A stretch of 64,000 nucleotides of DNA, taken from positions 248,001 to 312,000 of the forward strand of contig JALHMH010000001.1 in assembly GCA_022844165.1 (NCBI GenBank). The letters are read 5' to 3'. Origin of the DNA: Lysobacterales bacterium. GTDB taxonomy: Bacteria; Pseudomonadota; Gammaproteobacteria; Xanthomonadales; SZUA-5. Shown piece after piece: positions 35,866-51,550 of this stretch. A model generated the notes under the pieces. The model did not search any database. It was not told where the DNA came from and worked only from the letters and a program-made list of their open reading frames with translations. The translations under genes were made by a program, and so were the position numbers. Positions within the stretch are counted from its first letter, which is position 1; each line of letters begins with the position of its first letter.

Positions 35866-36393
35866 ATGGCACTCAATCTCGCACAAAAGAAAGAGGTCGT
35901 TGCGGAACTCGCTCAAGTTGCTGGCAGCGCTCTGTCGCTGGTAGCAGCCAGGTACGACGGGTTAACCGTCGCCCAGCTCACTGCCCTGCGCTCCAAGGCG
36001 CGTAAGGACGGCGTCTACCTTCGAGTTGCCAAGAACACCTTGGTGGCTCGCGCCGTGAAGGGCACAGACTATGAGTGCGTTGTTGACGCACTCACGGGTC
36101 CGTTGCTGTTCGCGTTCTCAAAGGACGATCCGGGCGCTGCTGGTCGATTGGTCAAGGATTTCGCAAAAGGTAACGAGAAACTCGTTCCCAAGCTCGTGGC
36201 CGTGGGCGGCAAGCTCTACGGTGGAGCCGAGGTGGACAAGCTCGCTAGTTTGCCTACGCGCGATCAAGCCCTGTCGATGCTTCTTGGATGTTTGGTCCAG
36301 CCGGTCACGAAACTCGTGCGCACGTTGGCCGAGCCGGCCTCAAGCCTGGCGCGCGTTATTCGTGCCGCTGGCGAAGCCAAAGAAGCTGCTTGA
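35866..36393 (+). CDS. rplJ: 50S ribosomal protein L10
   Basis: The protein has 175 residues from ATG 35866 (MALNLAQKKEVVAEL), with AAGAGGA five bases upstream; the longer open frame upstream belongs to the leader. Conserved features are YDGLTVAQLTALR and VAKNTLVARAVKGT. Its C-terminal helix holds L12 dimers to form the ribosomal stalk. Confidence 0.97.
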   Translation: MALNLAQKKEVVAELAQVAGSALSLVAARYDGLTVAQLTALRSKARKDGVYLRVAKNTLVARAVKGTDYECVVDALTGPLLFAFSKDDPGAAGRLVKDFAKGNEKLVPKLVAVGGKLYGGAEVDKLASLPTRDQALSMLLGCLVQPVTKLVRTLAEPASSLARVIRAAGEAKEAA

Positions 36394-36446
36394 AGCGATC
36401 TTTCCGCAACATTTTTCAAGTTTCCTAAACAATTTGGAGTTTCACC

Positions 36447-36821
36447 ATGTCACTGAGCAATGAGCAAATCCTCGACGCCATCGCAAGCAAGAGCCTGATG
36501 GATATCATGGATCTCGTTAAAGCGATGGAAGAGAAGTTCGGAGTTTCTGCAGCGGCGCCAGTTGCCGCAGCCGCTGCGCCGGCCGCCGCCGCTGCCCCGG
36601 TTGAAGAGCAGACCGAGTTCACGGTCATCCTTGCGGCCGCCGGCGAGAAGAAGGTTGAGGTCATTAAGGCCGTCCGTGCGATCACCAACCTTGGTCTGAA
36701 AGAAGCCAAGGATCTGGTCGAAGGCGCGCCGGCGACCGTCAAAGACGGCGTCAGCAAGGACGACGCGAACAAGTTCAAGAAGATGTTGGAAGAGGCTGGC
36801 GCCAAGGTCGATCTCAAGTAA
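36447..36821 (+). CDS. rplL: 50S ribosomal protein L7/L12
   Basis: The protein has 124 residues. The N-terminal dimerisation helix ([21 protein letters not shown]) is followed by an alanine-rich hinge and the C-terminal factor-binding domain ([20 protein letters not shown]). It recruits translation GTPases. The gene follows rplJ by 53 bases. Confidence 0.98.
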   Translation: MSLSNEQILDAIASKSLMDIMDLVKAMEEKFGVSAAAPVAAAAAPAAAAAPVEEQTEFTVILAAAGEKKVEVIKAVRAITNLGLKEAKDLVEGAPATVKDGVSKDDANKFKKMLEEAGAKVDLK

Positions 36822-36901
36822 TCGAGCGAAGGCACCAGTTGGGCCGTGTTTTACTTCGGAGCGATGCGCTGCATTTTCCTCTGACGCAAATCGCTGCTTA
36901 G

Positions 36902-37004
36902 CGCCAAGGTCGGGAATCGAAAGGTTCCCGGCCTTCTGGCGTCTCGCGTTTTGGCTTGCCAGAACGCCACTTGCCAAGGCTTCGAAGCGAAGTTTTGGCA
37001 AGTG
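36902..37004 (+). promoter_or_regulatory. Two stem-loops in the rplL-rpoB spacer
   Basis: A long imperfect hairpin at about 36903-36940 pairs GCCAAGGTCGGGAA with TTCCCGGCCTTCTGGC around a GAAA-containing loop. A second runs from 36968 to 37004 (CACTTGCCAA with TTGGCAAGTG enclosing an inner stem). In relatives this spacer holds an attenuator and an RNase III site that lower rpoBC expression relative to ribosomal proteins. Here no strong T-run directly follows, so processing or partial attenuation is more likely. Confidence 0.6.
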
Positions 37005-37096
37005 AAATCTAATGGCACGAGCTGCCAAGCTCGCGCAGACAGGCCGGTTCTAGTTCACGTCGCGCGACAGCGACTCTTAAAAGGCGAGAGACCTCC

Positions 37097-40000
37097 ATGA
37101 CCTACTCGTTCACCGAAAAGAAACGCATCCGTAAGGACTTTGGCAAAACGCCGGGTGTTCTTGCGATTCCGTCTCTGTTGGCGATCCAAGTCAACTCCTA
37201 CCGCGATTTCCTGCAATTGGAGGCCTCGCCGAAACAATTCAAAGATGTTGGCCTGCACGCAGCGTTGAAATCCGTGTTTCCGATTTCCAGTTACTCCGGA
37301 AGCGCCTCGCTCGAGTACGTGACTTATCGACTCGGTGAACCGCCGTTCGACGTGCGCGAGTGCAAATCGCGTGGATTGTCCTATGGCGCGCCGCTGCGCG
37401 TGACCGTGCGCCTGGTCGTTTATGATCGCGAGAGCTCGAACAAGGCCGTCAAGTACGTCAAGGAGCAAGAGGTGTACATGGGCGAACTACCGCTCATGAC
37501 CGACACCGGCACCTTCATCGTCAACGGTACCGAGCGGGTTATCGTTTCGCAGTTGCACCGCAGCCCCGGCGTGTTCTTCGATCACGATCGCGGCAAAACG
37601 CACAGCTCGGGAAAGCTCCTGTACTCTGCACGCGTGATTCCGTACCGCGGCTCCTGGTTGGATTTCGAGTTCGACCCTAAGGACAGCCTGTACACCCGTA
37701 TTGACCGTCGCCGCAAGTTGCCAGTAACGATCCTGCTGCGCGCGCTCGGCTACAACAACACGCAGATCCTGAATATGTTCTTCGAGATCAACCGCTTCGA
37801 GTTAGGCTCGACGGGTGCTTCGATGGAATTGGTGCCGGATCGGCTGCGCGGTGAGACGGCGAGCTTCGATATCGTGATCGGCAAAGAACTGATCGTCGAG
37901 TCCGGGAAGCGCATTACCTCCCGCCATGTTCGGCAAATGGAAAAGACCAAAGCCAAGGCTCTGGCCGTGCCGGATGAATACTTGATTGGTCGCATTTTGA
38001 GCGAGGATGTGGTTGACAGCAAAACCGGCGAGGTGTTGGCGCTCGCCAATGACGAGTTGACGGATGATCATTTGGCCGCTTTCCGTCAAGCCAAGATTGC
38101 CAGCATTGGAACGATTTTCGTTAACGATCTGGATCGCGGACCGTACATCTCGAATACGCTACGCATCGACCCAAGCCGAACACCGCTTGAAGCGCTCGTC
38201 GAGATTTACCGCATGATGCGGCCGGGCGAACCGCCGACTAAGGAGGCTGCCCAAAACCTGTTCCAGAACCTGTTCTTCCAGCAAGACCGCTACGATCTGT
38301 CGGCGGTCGGTCGAATGAAGTTCAATCGCCGCGTCGGCCGCAAGGAAACCACAGGTTCGGGCGTGCTGTCGCACGACGATATTTTGTCGGTGATGCGTGT
38401 GTTGATCGATATCCGCAACGGCAAAGGCATCGTTGACGACATCGACCATCTCGGAAATCGCCGCGTGCGTAGCGTCGGCGAAATGGCCGAGAACGTGTTC
38501 CGCATCGGCCTCGTACGTGTCGAGCGCGCGGTCAAAGAGCGCTTGTCCCTGGCTGAGTCGGAAGGCCTGACGCCGCAGGAACTGATCAACGCCAAGCCAG
38601 TCGCTGCCGCAATCAAAGAGTTCTTCGGTTCCTCGCAGCTCTCGCAATTTATGGACCAGAACAACCCATTGTCGGAAGTGACGCACAAGCGTCGCGTCTC
38701 GGCGCTGGGCCCGGGCGGTTTGACGCGTGAACGGGCAGGATTCGAGGTTCGCGACGTGCATCCGACGCACTATGGTCGCGTCTGCCCTATCGAAACACCG
38801 GAAGGTCCGAACATCGGCCTGATCAACTCGCTCGCGGTATATGCGCGCACGAACGACTACGGTTTTATCGAAACGCCGTTCCGGCGTGTGATTGACGGCA
38901 AAGTGACGCCGCAGGTCGATTACCTTTCGGCAATCGAGGAAGCCGAGTTTGTCGTTGCGCAGGCCAATGCCGTACTGGATGAGAAAGGCACGTTGATCGA
39001 AGATCTGGTGACTTGCCGCGAACGCGGCGACATCCTGCTCAAATCACCGTCCGAAGTGAATTACATGGACGTCTCGCCGATGCAGACCGTGTCGGTCGCG
39101 GCGGCACTGGTACCATTCCTGGAACACAATGACGCTAACCGCGCGTTGATGGGCGCAAACATGCAGCGACAGGCCGTTCCCACATTGCGCGCCGATGTGC
39201 CGGTCGTGGGCACTGGCATCGAACGCAAGGTGGCCAGCGATTCTGGCGTGACCGTCAATGCGCGTCGCGGCGGTATCGTTGAGCAGATCGACGCAGGTCG
39301 CGTCGTAGTCAAGGTGCATGAAGACGAAGTCGGCGAAAACGACGCCGGCGTCGATATCTACAGCCTGATCAAGTACACGCGCAGCAACCAGAACACCTGC
39401 ATCAATCAGCGTCCGTTGGTGAATGTCGGCGACCGCGTTGCGCCGGGAGACGTGCTGGCAGATGGCCCGTCGACCGACATCGGTGAGCTGGCGCTTGGTC
39501 AGAACATGCTGGTCGCGTTCATGCCCTGGAATGGCTACAACTTCGAGGACTCGATCCTCGTGTCTGAGCGCGTCGTCAAGGAAGATCGCTACACCACGAT
39601 CCACATTGAAGAGCTGACTTGCGTAGCGCGCGACACCAAGCTCGGGCCCGAGGAAATCACCGCGGATATTCCGAACGTCGGCGAACAAGCGCTGTCGCGG
39701 CTGGATGAAAGCGGCATCGTATACATCGGCGCCGAGGTCAATGCGGGCGACATCATGGTCGGCAAGGTCACGCCGAAAGGCGAGACCCAGCTGACACCAG
39801 AAGAAAAATTGCTGCGCGCGATTTTCGGCGAAAAAGCGTCGGACGTGAAAGACAGCAGCCTGCGCGTTCCGCCGGGTATGGATGGCACCGTGATCGACGT
39901 GCAAGTGTTTACGCGCGACGGTCTGGAAAAGGACAAACGCGCGCAGCAAATCGAACAAACCGAGATCCGCCGGGTCCGGAAAGACTTTGACGATCAATTC

Positions 40001-41179
40001 CGCATTCTCGAAGCGGCCATTTACAGCCGCCTCGCCGATGCGCTCGTCGACAAGGTTGTGAGTGGCGGCCCGCAAGGCATCAAGAAGGGCGAGACCATCA
40101 CTCGCGAATACTTGGCCAGGCTTGAGCGCAAAGAGTGGTTTGCGATTCGCATGAAGGACGACGCGGCTGCCGAAGCAATCGAAAAAGCTCAAGAGCAAAT
40201 TGAACGCCACAAGGCCGAATTCGACAAACGTTTCGAGCACAAGAAGTCCAAGATCACTGCCGGAGACGATTTGGCGCCAGGCGTGCTGAAGATGGTCAAG
40301 GTGTATCTGGCCGTCAAACGCCGTATCCAGCCGGGCGACAAAATGGCCGGCCGCCACGGCAATAAGGGTGTGATCTCGAACATCGTGCCGGTCGAAGATA
40401 TGCCTTACATGGAGGACGGTACCAGCGTCGACATCGTGCTCAATCCGCTCGGCGTGCCATCGCGAATGAACATCGGGCAGGTGCTGGAAACGCACTTGGG
40501 CTGGGCCGCGAAGGGTTTGGGCAAGCGCATTGGCGAAATGCTCGAGGCCAAAGCGGCGATTGCCGATTTGCGAAAATTCCTGGATGAGATTTACAACAAG
40601 AACATGGCGCGCGAGCAAGTCAACCTGAAGGACTTCAGCGACGAAGAATTGCTGACGCTCGCGAAAAATCTGAAGAAGGGCGTGCCGATGGCAACGCCGG
40701 TATTCGATGGCGCGACCGAAGCCGAAATCAAGCGCATGTTGAAGCTGGCAGGTCTGCCGGATTCCGGACAAACGATTCTGTACGACGGTCGCACTGGCGA
40801 TGCTTTCGAACGCCCGGTCACCGTGGGCTACATGTACATGCTCAAGCTCAATCACCTGGTCGACGACAAGATGCACGCACGTTCCACGGGCCCGTACTCG
40901 TTGGTCACACAGCAACCGCTGGGCGGCAAGGCGCAGTTCGGTGGCCAGCGTTTCGGCGAGATGGAAGTCTGGGCGCTCGAAGCGTACGGCGCAGCGTACA
41001 CGTTGCAGGAGATGCTCACCGTCAAATCCGACGACGTGCAGGGTCGCAACCAGATGTACAAGAACATCGTCGACGGCGACCATCAGATGGTCGCGGGCAT
41101 GCCCGAGTCGTTCAACGTGCTGGTCAAGGAGATTCGGTCCTTGTCCATCAACATTGAACTCGAGAACGAAGCGCAGTAA
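37097..41179 (+). CDS. rpoB: RNA polymerase subunit beta
   Basis: The protein has 1360 residues, full length for the family. It opens with [15 protein letters not shown]. The rifampicin-pocket segment [16 protein letters not shown] shows the usual wild-type residues. RHGNKG-type and [18 protein letters not shown] segments near the C-terminus form the clamp and beta' contact. With beta', alpha and omega it makes the transcription core. rpoC begins 24 bases after its stop. Large open frames on the opposite strand within the gene are shadows. Confidence 0.99.
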   Translation: MTYSFTEKKRIRKDFGKTPGVLAIPSLLAIQVNSYRDFLQLEASPKQFKDVGLHAALKSVFPISSYSGSASLEYVTYRLGEPPFDVRECKSRGLSYGAPLRVTVRLVVYDRESSNKAVKYVKEQEVYMGELPLMTDTGTFIVNGTERVIVSQLHRSPGVFFDHDRGKTHSSGKLLYSARVIPYRGSWLDFEFDPKDSLYTRIDRRRKLPVTILLRALGYNNTQILNMFFEINRFELGSTGASMELVPDRLRGETASFDIVIGKELIVESGKRITSRHVRQMEKTKAKALAVPDEYLIGRILSEDVVDSKTGEVLALANDELTDDHLAAFRQAKIASIGTIFVNDLDRGPYISNTLRIDPSRTPLEALVEIYRMMRPGEPPTKEAAQNLFQNLFFQQDRYDLSAVGRMKFNRRVGRKETTGSGVLSHDDILSVMRVLIDIRNGKGIVDDIDHLGNRRVRSVGEMAENVFRIGLVRVERAVKERLSLAESEGLTPQELINAKPVAAAIKEFFGSSQLSQFMDQNNPLSEVTHKRRVSALGPGGLTRERAGFEVRDVHPTHYGRVCPIETPEGPNIGLINSLAVYARTNDYGFIETPFRRVIDGKVTPQVDYLSAIEEAEFVVAQANAVLDEKGTLIEDLVTCRERGDILLKSPSEVNYMDVSPMQTVSVAAALVPFLEHNDANRALMGANMQRQAVPTLRADVPVVGTGIERKVASDSGVTVNARRGGIVEQIDAGRVVVKVHEDEVGENDAGVDIYSLIKYTRSNQNTCINQRPLVNVGDRVAPGDVLADGPSTDIGELALGQNMLVAFMPWNGYNFEDSILVSERVVKEDRYTTIHIEELTCVARDTKLGPEEITADIPNVGEQALSRLDESGIVYIGAEVNAGDIMVGKVTPKGETQLTPEEKLLRAIFGEKASDVKDSSLRVPPGMDGTVIDVQVFTRDGLEKDKRAQQIEQTEIRRVRKDFDDQFRILEAAIYSRLADALVDKVVSGGPQGIKKGETITREYLARLERKEWFAIRMKDDAAAEAIEKAQEQIERHKAEFDKRFEHKKSKITAGDDLAPGVLKMVKVYLAVKRRIQPGDKMAGRHGNKGVISNIVPVEDMPYMEDGTSVDIVLNPLGVPSRMNIGQVLETHLGWAAKGLGKRIGEMLEAKAAIADLRKFLDEIYNKNMAREQVNLKDFSDEELLTLAKNLKKGVPMATPVFDGATEAEIKRMLKLAGLPDSGQTILYDGRTGDAFERPVTVGYMYMLKLNHLVDDKMHARSTGPYSLVTQQPLGGKAQFGGQRFGEMEVWALEAYGAAYTLQEMLTVKSDDVQGRNQMYKNIVDGDHQMVAGMPESFNVLVKEIRSLSINIELENEAQ

Positions 41180-41203
41180 TCGCAGGTCTTTGGAGCCATA
41201 CCG

Positions 41204-45409
<4,206 letters not shown>

Positions 45410-45461
45410 CCTGAGCCTCGAAGCTCACGCTTCGAGGCGGTTCTGTGTAACACTCGTTGAG

Positions 45462-45493
45462 AAGCGCCCGAGTCCTCCTCGGGCGTTTCTTTT
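45462..45493 (+). terminator. Intrinsic terminator after rpoBC
   Basis: The stem CGCCCGAG/CTCGGGCG (8 bp, extendable with A-T pairs) has a five-base loop and a T-rich tail TTTCTTTT. Upstream at 45414-45438 a second stem, CCTCGAAGC/GCTTCGAGG, has no T-run and may protect the mRNA end. Confidence 0.85.
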
Positions 45494-45720
45494 CGTTTGG
45501 GCTGACTGTTACCGTATGATGACCGGCAGGCTGCTAATCGAGTAAATCAGTCACCCTCACAGAACCGGACGTGCGGCGAAAGGAGTACTTTCTCCCATCG
45601 TCGATTGGTCGTAGGCGCAGCTCAGCGGGATGGGAAAGCCTGCCCCAGACCTGGAGCCGGCACGTTTCTTGCGATCATGTCCAAAGCAGGAACGCCGTCA
45701 CATCTTTAGGGGACACCAGC
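45494..45720. other. Spacer with a short group-II-intron-like motif
   Basis: There is no credible gene before the PilZ start at 45721. At 45554-45572 the - strand reads ACGTCCGGTTCTGTGAGGG, a run I recognise as like the conserved stretch just upstream of the reverse transcriptase in bacterial group II introns. No intron ends, domain V or RT frame are visible, so at most it is a relic. Confidence 0.3.
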
Positions 45721-46122
45721 ATGCACAGTTTGGCCGGACTCAACAGCACTGCCGAGGTGAGTGGTCAAATGGGGCATGTCATCCTCGATCGGCGTCAAGA
45801 GCCGCGATTTGCGCTCCCCGGACGATTTCGCGTGGTCGCCGAACAGGCGATCGCAGGGTTGGTCATTGATGTGTCGCTCAATGGTGCTCTACTTGAGCAA
45901 CAGGAAGGGTCCTTTGGTGCAATCGGCAATCATGTCGAATTGTTGCTCGAGCTTGACGAAAAGCGACCATTTGCGGCACAAGCCCGCGTTGCTCATATTG
46001 ATGGCGCGAGGATTGGCGTTGAGTTTCAGGAAATCGAGCCTGCGGCATTCCAGCAACTGGCCGTGATCGTAGAATTGCTCAAGCGTGCGCCAGCCTTGGC
46101 GAAACTATCTCGCGTCGGTTAG
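45721..46122 (+). CDS. PilZ-domain protein
   Basis: The protein has 133 residues from ATG 45721, preceded by AGGGGACACC; an upstream extension of the frame lacks homology. The c-di-GMP-binding signature is present: RRQEPR at 24-29 (R-x3-R region) and DVSLNG at 50-55 (D-x-S-x2-G). Single-domain PilZ proteins are c-di-GMP receptors controlling motility or matrix export. The target here is unknown; the next gene is a thioesterase. Confidence 0.85.
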   Translation: MHSLAGLNSTAEVSGQMGHVILDRRQEPRFALPGRFRVVAEQAIAGLVIDVSLNGALLEQQEGSFGAIGNHVELLLELDEKRPFAAQARVAHIDGARIGVEFQEIEPAAFQQLAVIVELLKRAPALAKLSRVG

Positions 46123-46153
46123 CTTGTGTGGCAGCGACTGACGGCTGCCCTTC

Positions 46154-46564
46154 ATGCAATTGATCGATGTCCGAATTCCTTTACGATGGCGAGATCTGGA
46201 CGCCTACGATCACGTCAACAACGGGCAGTTTCTGACGTTCATCGAAGAGGCTCGCATTCAATGGTTTGCGTCATTGGATGGATCCTGGCGCAGTGCCGTT
46301 GCTGAACCTGTTCTAGCCGCCGCTAACGTCAACTTTCGCCGGTCGATCGGCTACCCCGCTGTTTTGCGTGTCCTGTTGACATGCGCTCGTGTCGGGACCA
46401 CGTCCCTGACAGTGGATCACAGAATGATCGATGCTGAAGACGAAGATATTCTCTACTCGGATGGTCACAGCGTTATTGTCTGGGTTTCGCCCGTGACAGG
46501 GCGTCCAGTTCGCTTGCCGGACGTTGTGCGTCAAGCTGCGACTGGAGCCAATGTACCAACTTAA
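46154..46564 (+). CDS. Acyl-CoA thioesterase, 4HBT/hotdog (YbgC-like)
   Basis: This 136-residue protein has the hotdog thioesterase layout. RWRDLDAYDHVNNGQFLTFIEEAR carries the catalytic aspartate (D-x-x-x-H-V-N-N) typical of the 4-hydroxybenzoyl-CoA type; AAANVNFRRSIGYP and LTCARVGTTSLTVDH are core strands. It hydrolyses acyl-CoA thioesters in the cytoplasm. It follows the PilZ gene by 31 bases and precedes hemX, so co-transcription with either is possible. Confidence 0.85.
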   Translation: MQLIDVRIPLRWRDLDAYDHVNNGQFLTFIEEARIQWFASLDGSWRSAVAEPVLAAANVNFRRSIGYPAVLRVLLTCARVGTTSLTVDHRMIDAEDEDILYSDGHSVIVWVSPVTGRPVRLPDVVRQAATGANVPT

Positions 46565-46591
46565 ACCTGTGCTTTCAGATACCATCCGCGC

Positions 46592-47716
46592 ATGACTGAC
46601 GATTCGTTACCGGGTGGGGATGACGTCACGGCGCCCGCGCCGCGGCCTTCGAAGCCCCGTTTGCCTTGGCTCTTTCTGTTTGTTCTGTTGCTCGGCGTGG
46701 CTGGCTTCGGCTATTGGTGGTGGACTCGTGAGGTTGTCAGCTCCGTTGCCACGCCGATGGCGGCCGTATCGTCGCCGGAGGTCGATTCGCTGCGTGCGCG
46801 TTTAGACGATGCCGCTCAAGTCAATCGCGCCTTACGCCAGCAGGTGCTGGGGCTTACACAGCGATTGGGCGTGATCGAAGACAGTCTTGGCAATGTGGAA
46901 CGCGGTGATGCCCAGGGAATCGACAAACAGCGTGTCGTAGAAGCGGATTTTTTGATGCATCTGGCGGAGCAGCGCCTGATGTTATTCGGAGACATCAGTG
47001 GTGCGTTATCCGCTCTGCGCCTGGCTGACGCTCAACTCAAAGAAAGTGCCGACGTCCGCGTTGCCACGGCTCGGCAGACACTGCAGCTCGAAATCGAAAT
47101 GCTGGCAGCGATCGTCGCCATCGACCTTCCACCACTTCTCGCACGTTTGCAAGTCTTGTCGGAACAAGCCGCAACCTGGCCTCTGGCCAGCGGGAAGCAG
47201 CTGCACTCCAAACAGGGAAATGCGTGGTATCAGAACGCATTGGCTTCGCTGGATCGTTACTTTCGGGTGCGCCGTCTGGAGGCGGGCGATACCAGCGATC
47301 TTTGGGTGCGCGATCGAATCGCACTGGATCTGAGCGCCGCCCGCTGGCTGTTGCTGCGAGGCGAGGGCGTTTCTGCCAAGGCACTTTTGGCGGGTGTACG
47401 AGCGACCATGGCCGAACGTCTGGATCAGCGCGACAGTTCGGTCAATCAAGCGTCTGCAGCGCTTGACGAAATCATCGGAGCCCCCTTTGCGCCGGAACTG
47501 CCGACGCTGGGTGAGGCGCGGCGTGAGTTGGCCAGGATGGGGCGCAGAGAATCGGTGGATGGGCCGACCGCGGCGCCTCAGGACGTCGCGCAGGATGTGA
47601 CGGACACCTTGCCGAAGGCGGACCTTCCGGAGGCTGCCGAGGACGTCGCGCCGCCGACGCAGCTGCCAGCCGAGGAACAGGAACGCGGGCCGTCGGGCGC
47701 GGCTGAGGTCCACTGA
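46592..47716 (+). CDS. hemX: HemX-family membrane protein (uroporphyrinogen-III C-methyltransferase-like label)
   Basis: The protein has 374 residues. A short cytoplasmic N-terminus is followed by one membrane helix (about 25-47) and a large periplasmic helical domain with a coiled-coil start (about 65-110). The C-terminus is rich in aspartate, alanine and proline. HemX is encoded next to heme-synthesis genes in many gammaproteobacteria but has no proven methyltransferase activity. hemY starts on its stop codon (TGATG). No hemC or hemD is in the window. Confidence 0.88.
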   Translation: MTDDSLPGGDDVTAPAPRPSKPRLPWLFLFVLLLGVAGFGYWWWTREVVSSVATPMAAVSSPEVDSLRARLDDAAQVNRALRQQVLGLTQRLGVIEDSLGNVERGDAQGIDKQRVVEADFLMHLAEQRLMLFGDISGALSALRLADAQLKESADVRVATARQTLQLEIEMLAAIVAIDLPPLLARLQVLSEQAATWPLASGKQLHSKQGNAWYQNALASLDRYFRVRRLEAGDTSDLWVRDRIALDLSAARWLLLRGEGVSAKALLAGVRATMAERLDQRDSSVNQASAALDEIIGAPFAPELPTLGEARRELARMGRRESVDGPTAAPQDVAQDVTDTLPKADLPEAAEDVAPPTQLPAEEQERGPSGAAEVH

Positions 47717-48909
47717 TGCGTTGGATATTGCGGTTGGCCTGGTTCTTGGCTTTGGCAACATTTGCCGCGTTGACGGGCTATTTCCTGCGCACCGATCCGG
47801 GCCTTGTTCTGGTTCGATTTCACGGCTACGAAATCGACACAAGCGTTGTATTTTTGATGATTGCGGCAATCATCCTGAGCGCACTGCTCTTTGCGCTCTA
47901 CGTTCTTCTCGTGCGATTGCCGCGTTTTTGGCGACATGGGCGTCGGACGAAGGCCACAACGCGTCTCGATGAAGGTCTGGTCTTAAGTTATGCCGGCCAG
48001 TTGTACGCGGCTCAGCGTGCGCTGTTGGCGGCAAGTCCGGAGCCGGCACAACGATTGAGTGCGCTGCTGTCAGCGGCTGATGTGGCGCAGCAGCGCGGTG
48101 AGGTGGCGTTGGTCGACGAGATTTTGCGCAATGCGGGCAAGCTTGATCGCGGAACGGACATTGCGGCCGTTCTCGGCGACGTGTGGCGCGCCGAACGCGG
48201 CGATGAGTCGGCGTTCGCTGGCGTTGTTGCGCGGAGCGAAAAGGCCGATGCGCCGCCGGTGGTCCTGCGTGCTGTGATCGATGGCATGCTCAAGCGTCAG
48301 CGCGCCGCTGACGCTGTGCCAGCGCTCGAACGCCTGGGCAGTTTGCGCCAGATCGGTGATCGCGAATTCGCCGCTTTGGAGTTGCGCGTATTGGCGGCTG
48401 CGTTAGAGCAGGCGCCTGATCTCGCTTCATTGGATTCGCTATGGAGGCGCTTCGGTAAGATCGAGCGCCGGGATCTTGTGGTGTTGCAAGCCTTGGCTTG
48501 CGCAGAATCCCGCGTGGGCAGTCGCAACCTTGCGGCGGAGGCCATCGAAGCGGCACTGGCGAGAGAATGGTCGGAGCCTCTGGCCGAGTTGTATGCCGCT
48601 GCGCCAGTCGAATCCGCTACATCTCGCATCAAACGTGCCGAGGCGATGTTGCCCAAACATCCTGGCAGTCCAGGGTTGTTACTCGCGCTGGCCCGCTGGT
48701 GTCGATTGTCGGAGATCACCGGCAAAGCCCAGGACTACCTGCGCTTGTCGCTGTCGGCAAATCCGCGCATCGAGGCGCTGATCGAGGCCGCGCATTTGTT
48801 CGAGGCGCGCGATGAAGCCGATCGGGCAAGGCTGGCGTGGCGGCTGGCAGCTGAGCGTGCCATGGGCAAGACGCCGACAGGCAACGACTTGACAGCGTTA
48901 TTGCGTTAG
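47716..48909 (+). CDS. hemY: HemY-family protein with TPR-like repeats
   Basis: The protein has 397 residues. Two N-terminal membrane helices (WILRLAWFLALATFAALTGYF; SVVFLMIAAIILSALLFALY) flank a short periplasmic loop with DPGLVLVRFHGYEIDTS. A long cytoplasmic alpha-solenoid of TPR-like helices follows (from about residue 75). It is coupled to hemX by the TGATG overlap. The family accompanies heme synthesis, but its biochemical role is not settled. Confidence 0.9.
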   Translation: MRWILRLAWFLALATFAALTGYFLRTDPGLVLVRFHGYEIDTSVVFLMIAAIILSALLFALYVLLVRLPRFWRHGRRTKATTRLDEGLVLSYAGQLYAAQRALLAASPEPAQRLSALLSAADVAQQRGEVALVDEILRNAGKLDRGTDIAAVLGDVWRAERGDESAFAGVVARSEKADAPPVVLRAVIDGMLKRQRAADAVPALERLGSLRQIGDREFAALELRVLAAALEQAPDLASLDSLWRRFGKIERRDLVVLQALACAESRVGSRNLAAEAIEAALAREWSEPLAELYAAAPVESATSRIKRAEAMLPKHPGSPGLLLALARWCRLSEITGKAQDYLRLSLSANPRIEALIEAAHLFEARDEADRARLAWRLAAERAMGKTPTGNDLTALLR

Positions 48910-48921
48910 CAAGTCGGTCGC

Positions 48922-49959
48922 TTACTTCAGCTGCTTGACCATCCCGGACAAGCCGCCGGTCAGCGCAAAGGCGTCGAATCCCAGTTTGGTCAGGATGAAT
49001 GCGGCGGCTGCGCTGCGCTCCCCGGTGTTGCAATAACAGATGTAGGAGCGTTCCCTATCCAGATGCGCAATGTACTCGCGTAAACGCGATAGCGGCATGT
49101 TCATAGAGCCTTTGATCGCGCGCTCCTCGAACTCCTCGGGAAGCCGCACGTCGATCACGCCGGCACCTTGGCGAACCAGGATCGAGGCTTTTGCGGCGCT
49201 CAGCCATTCGACGGCGGGCTGCTTTAGCAACTCGCTGAAGTCGCTTTTTTTCAAACGCATCAGCTTTCCATCTTTGATCATTGTCACGCTGGCGTTGCGC
49301 ACGCTATTGCTCAATAGCGCGTCTTCGCCAAAGCTGTCGCCGCGGACCAGGTAAGCAACCACTGCCGGTTCGCCGTCGCCGGCCTGGATCACGCTGGCTG
49401 CCCCATCCTTGATGACATAAAAATAATCGCCGTCGTCGCCCTCGCGGACCACGGTCTGGTGGTTCTTGACCGTGATCTCTTCGAAGCGCGTAAACAGGCG
49501 CTCCAAATTCCCTGCCGGTACGCGACGCAGCGCATTGTTTTGGAGCAGGCGAAAAACCCAGCGATTCTCCGGATCCTTGTCGAGATGTTTGAAGCCATCG
49601 CTGCGCGTCAGTTGGTCGAAGGTGATGAGCTTTTCGAGAAAGCGGCGATCGACTGTGACGATGGTTGCAGTCAGCGATTGTACGGTTGCGGTAAAGCGCC
49701 TGGGCATCAGGTCGCCAAGTGGATAGCGGCCTTGCAAGGACTCGCCAGAGATGTCCTTGCGTTTGCCGTCTGGGTATTCGCCAGCGATGATTCCACTCAA
49801 CAAGTAATGCGTATGTTCATCGCTGTCGCCAGCGCGAAACAGCACCTGCCCGACGCCGAATTCTGCGGAGTCTGCTTCTCGTGCAATGACTTCCAGATGC
49901 TCAGGCCGTAATGAGTCGAGTGGGTAAAGATGCTTCAAACGGCTGGCGTCGATCGACAT
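48922..49959 (-). CDS. Double cyclic-nucleotide-binding domain and rhodanese fusion
   Basis: This 345-residue protein lacks a signal peptide. Domain 1 (about 10-115) is a degenerate cNMP-binding barrel without the phosphate cassette. Domain 2 (about 140-250) keeps it: GDSFGEDALL at 207-216 with R221 in RNA. The C-terminal rhodanese domain has the active loop C310-N-T-G-E-R. The fusion suggests sulfur-transfer chemistry controlled by a cyclic nucleotide. It converges with hemY and is divergent from nothing related. The ligand (cAMP, cGMP or none) is not determined. Confidence 0.85.
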   Translation of the reverse strand: MSIDASRLKHLYPLDSLRPEHLEVIAREADSAEFGVGQVLFRAGDSDEHTHYLLSGIIAGEYPDGKRKDISGESLQGRYPLGDLMPRRFTATVQSLTATIVTVDRRFLEKLITFDQLTRSDGFKHLDKDPENRWVFRLLQNNALRRVPAGNLERLFTRFEEITVKNHQTVVREGDDGDYFYVIKDGAASVIQAGDGEPAVVAYLVRGDSFGEDALLSNSVRNASVTMIKDGKLMRLKKSDFSELLKQPAVEWLSAAKASILVRQGAGVIDVRLPEEFEERAIKGSMNMPLSRLREYIAHLDRERSYICYCNTGERSAAAAFILTKLGFDAFALTGGLSGMVKQLK

Positions 49960-50144
49960 GGGCGCTTCAACAGTGCAACGGTCTATGCAATATAGCCGTT
50001 GAAACCTCCCATCGCGCTATTGAGCAGAACAGTCCGGTTTGCTCTTACACGCCCATTACACGTAAGCCAAATTCAAATGCAGTGCGCACCTCAAGGCGAA
50101 GCGCGCCTTCGCTCATCGGCAAACTTGCGCTCCGTCCAGGGCTC

Positions 50145-50169
50145 TAGCAGGCTGTTTCTCAACAGCCTG

Positions 50170-50172
<3 letters not shown>
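50145..50172 (-). repeat. Hairpin shared with the 59.4-kb inverted-repeat element, overlapping the murA stop
   Basis: A perfect 12-bp stem (TAGCAGGCTGTT with AACAGCCTGCTA) has loop GAGA when read on the - strand. The same 26-base sequence begins the element at 59363. The murA stop codon (50170-50172 read in reverse) is part of this hairpin. It may double as the 3' end structure of murA mRNA. Confidence 0.75.
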
Positions 50173-51474
<1,302 letters not shown>

Positions 51475-51550
51475 TCACAGCAGCACCTATAAGTGGAACG
51501 GCGCAATCAAACGTCGATTCCAAAAGCCTCTGACTTTCCGATACCACCAC

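Noticed and set aside
39044..41083. A 679-codon open frame on the - strand inside rpoB
   Set aside because: It lies wholly within the intact, highly conserved rpoB gene. Its product has no family features, and such long shadows are expected from GC-rich codon bias.
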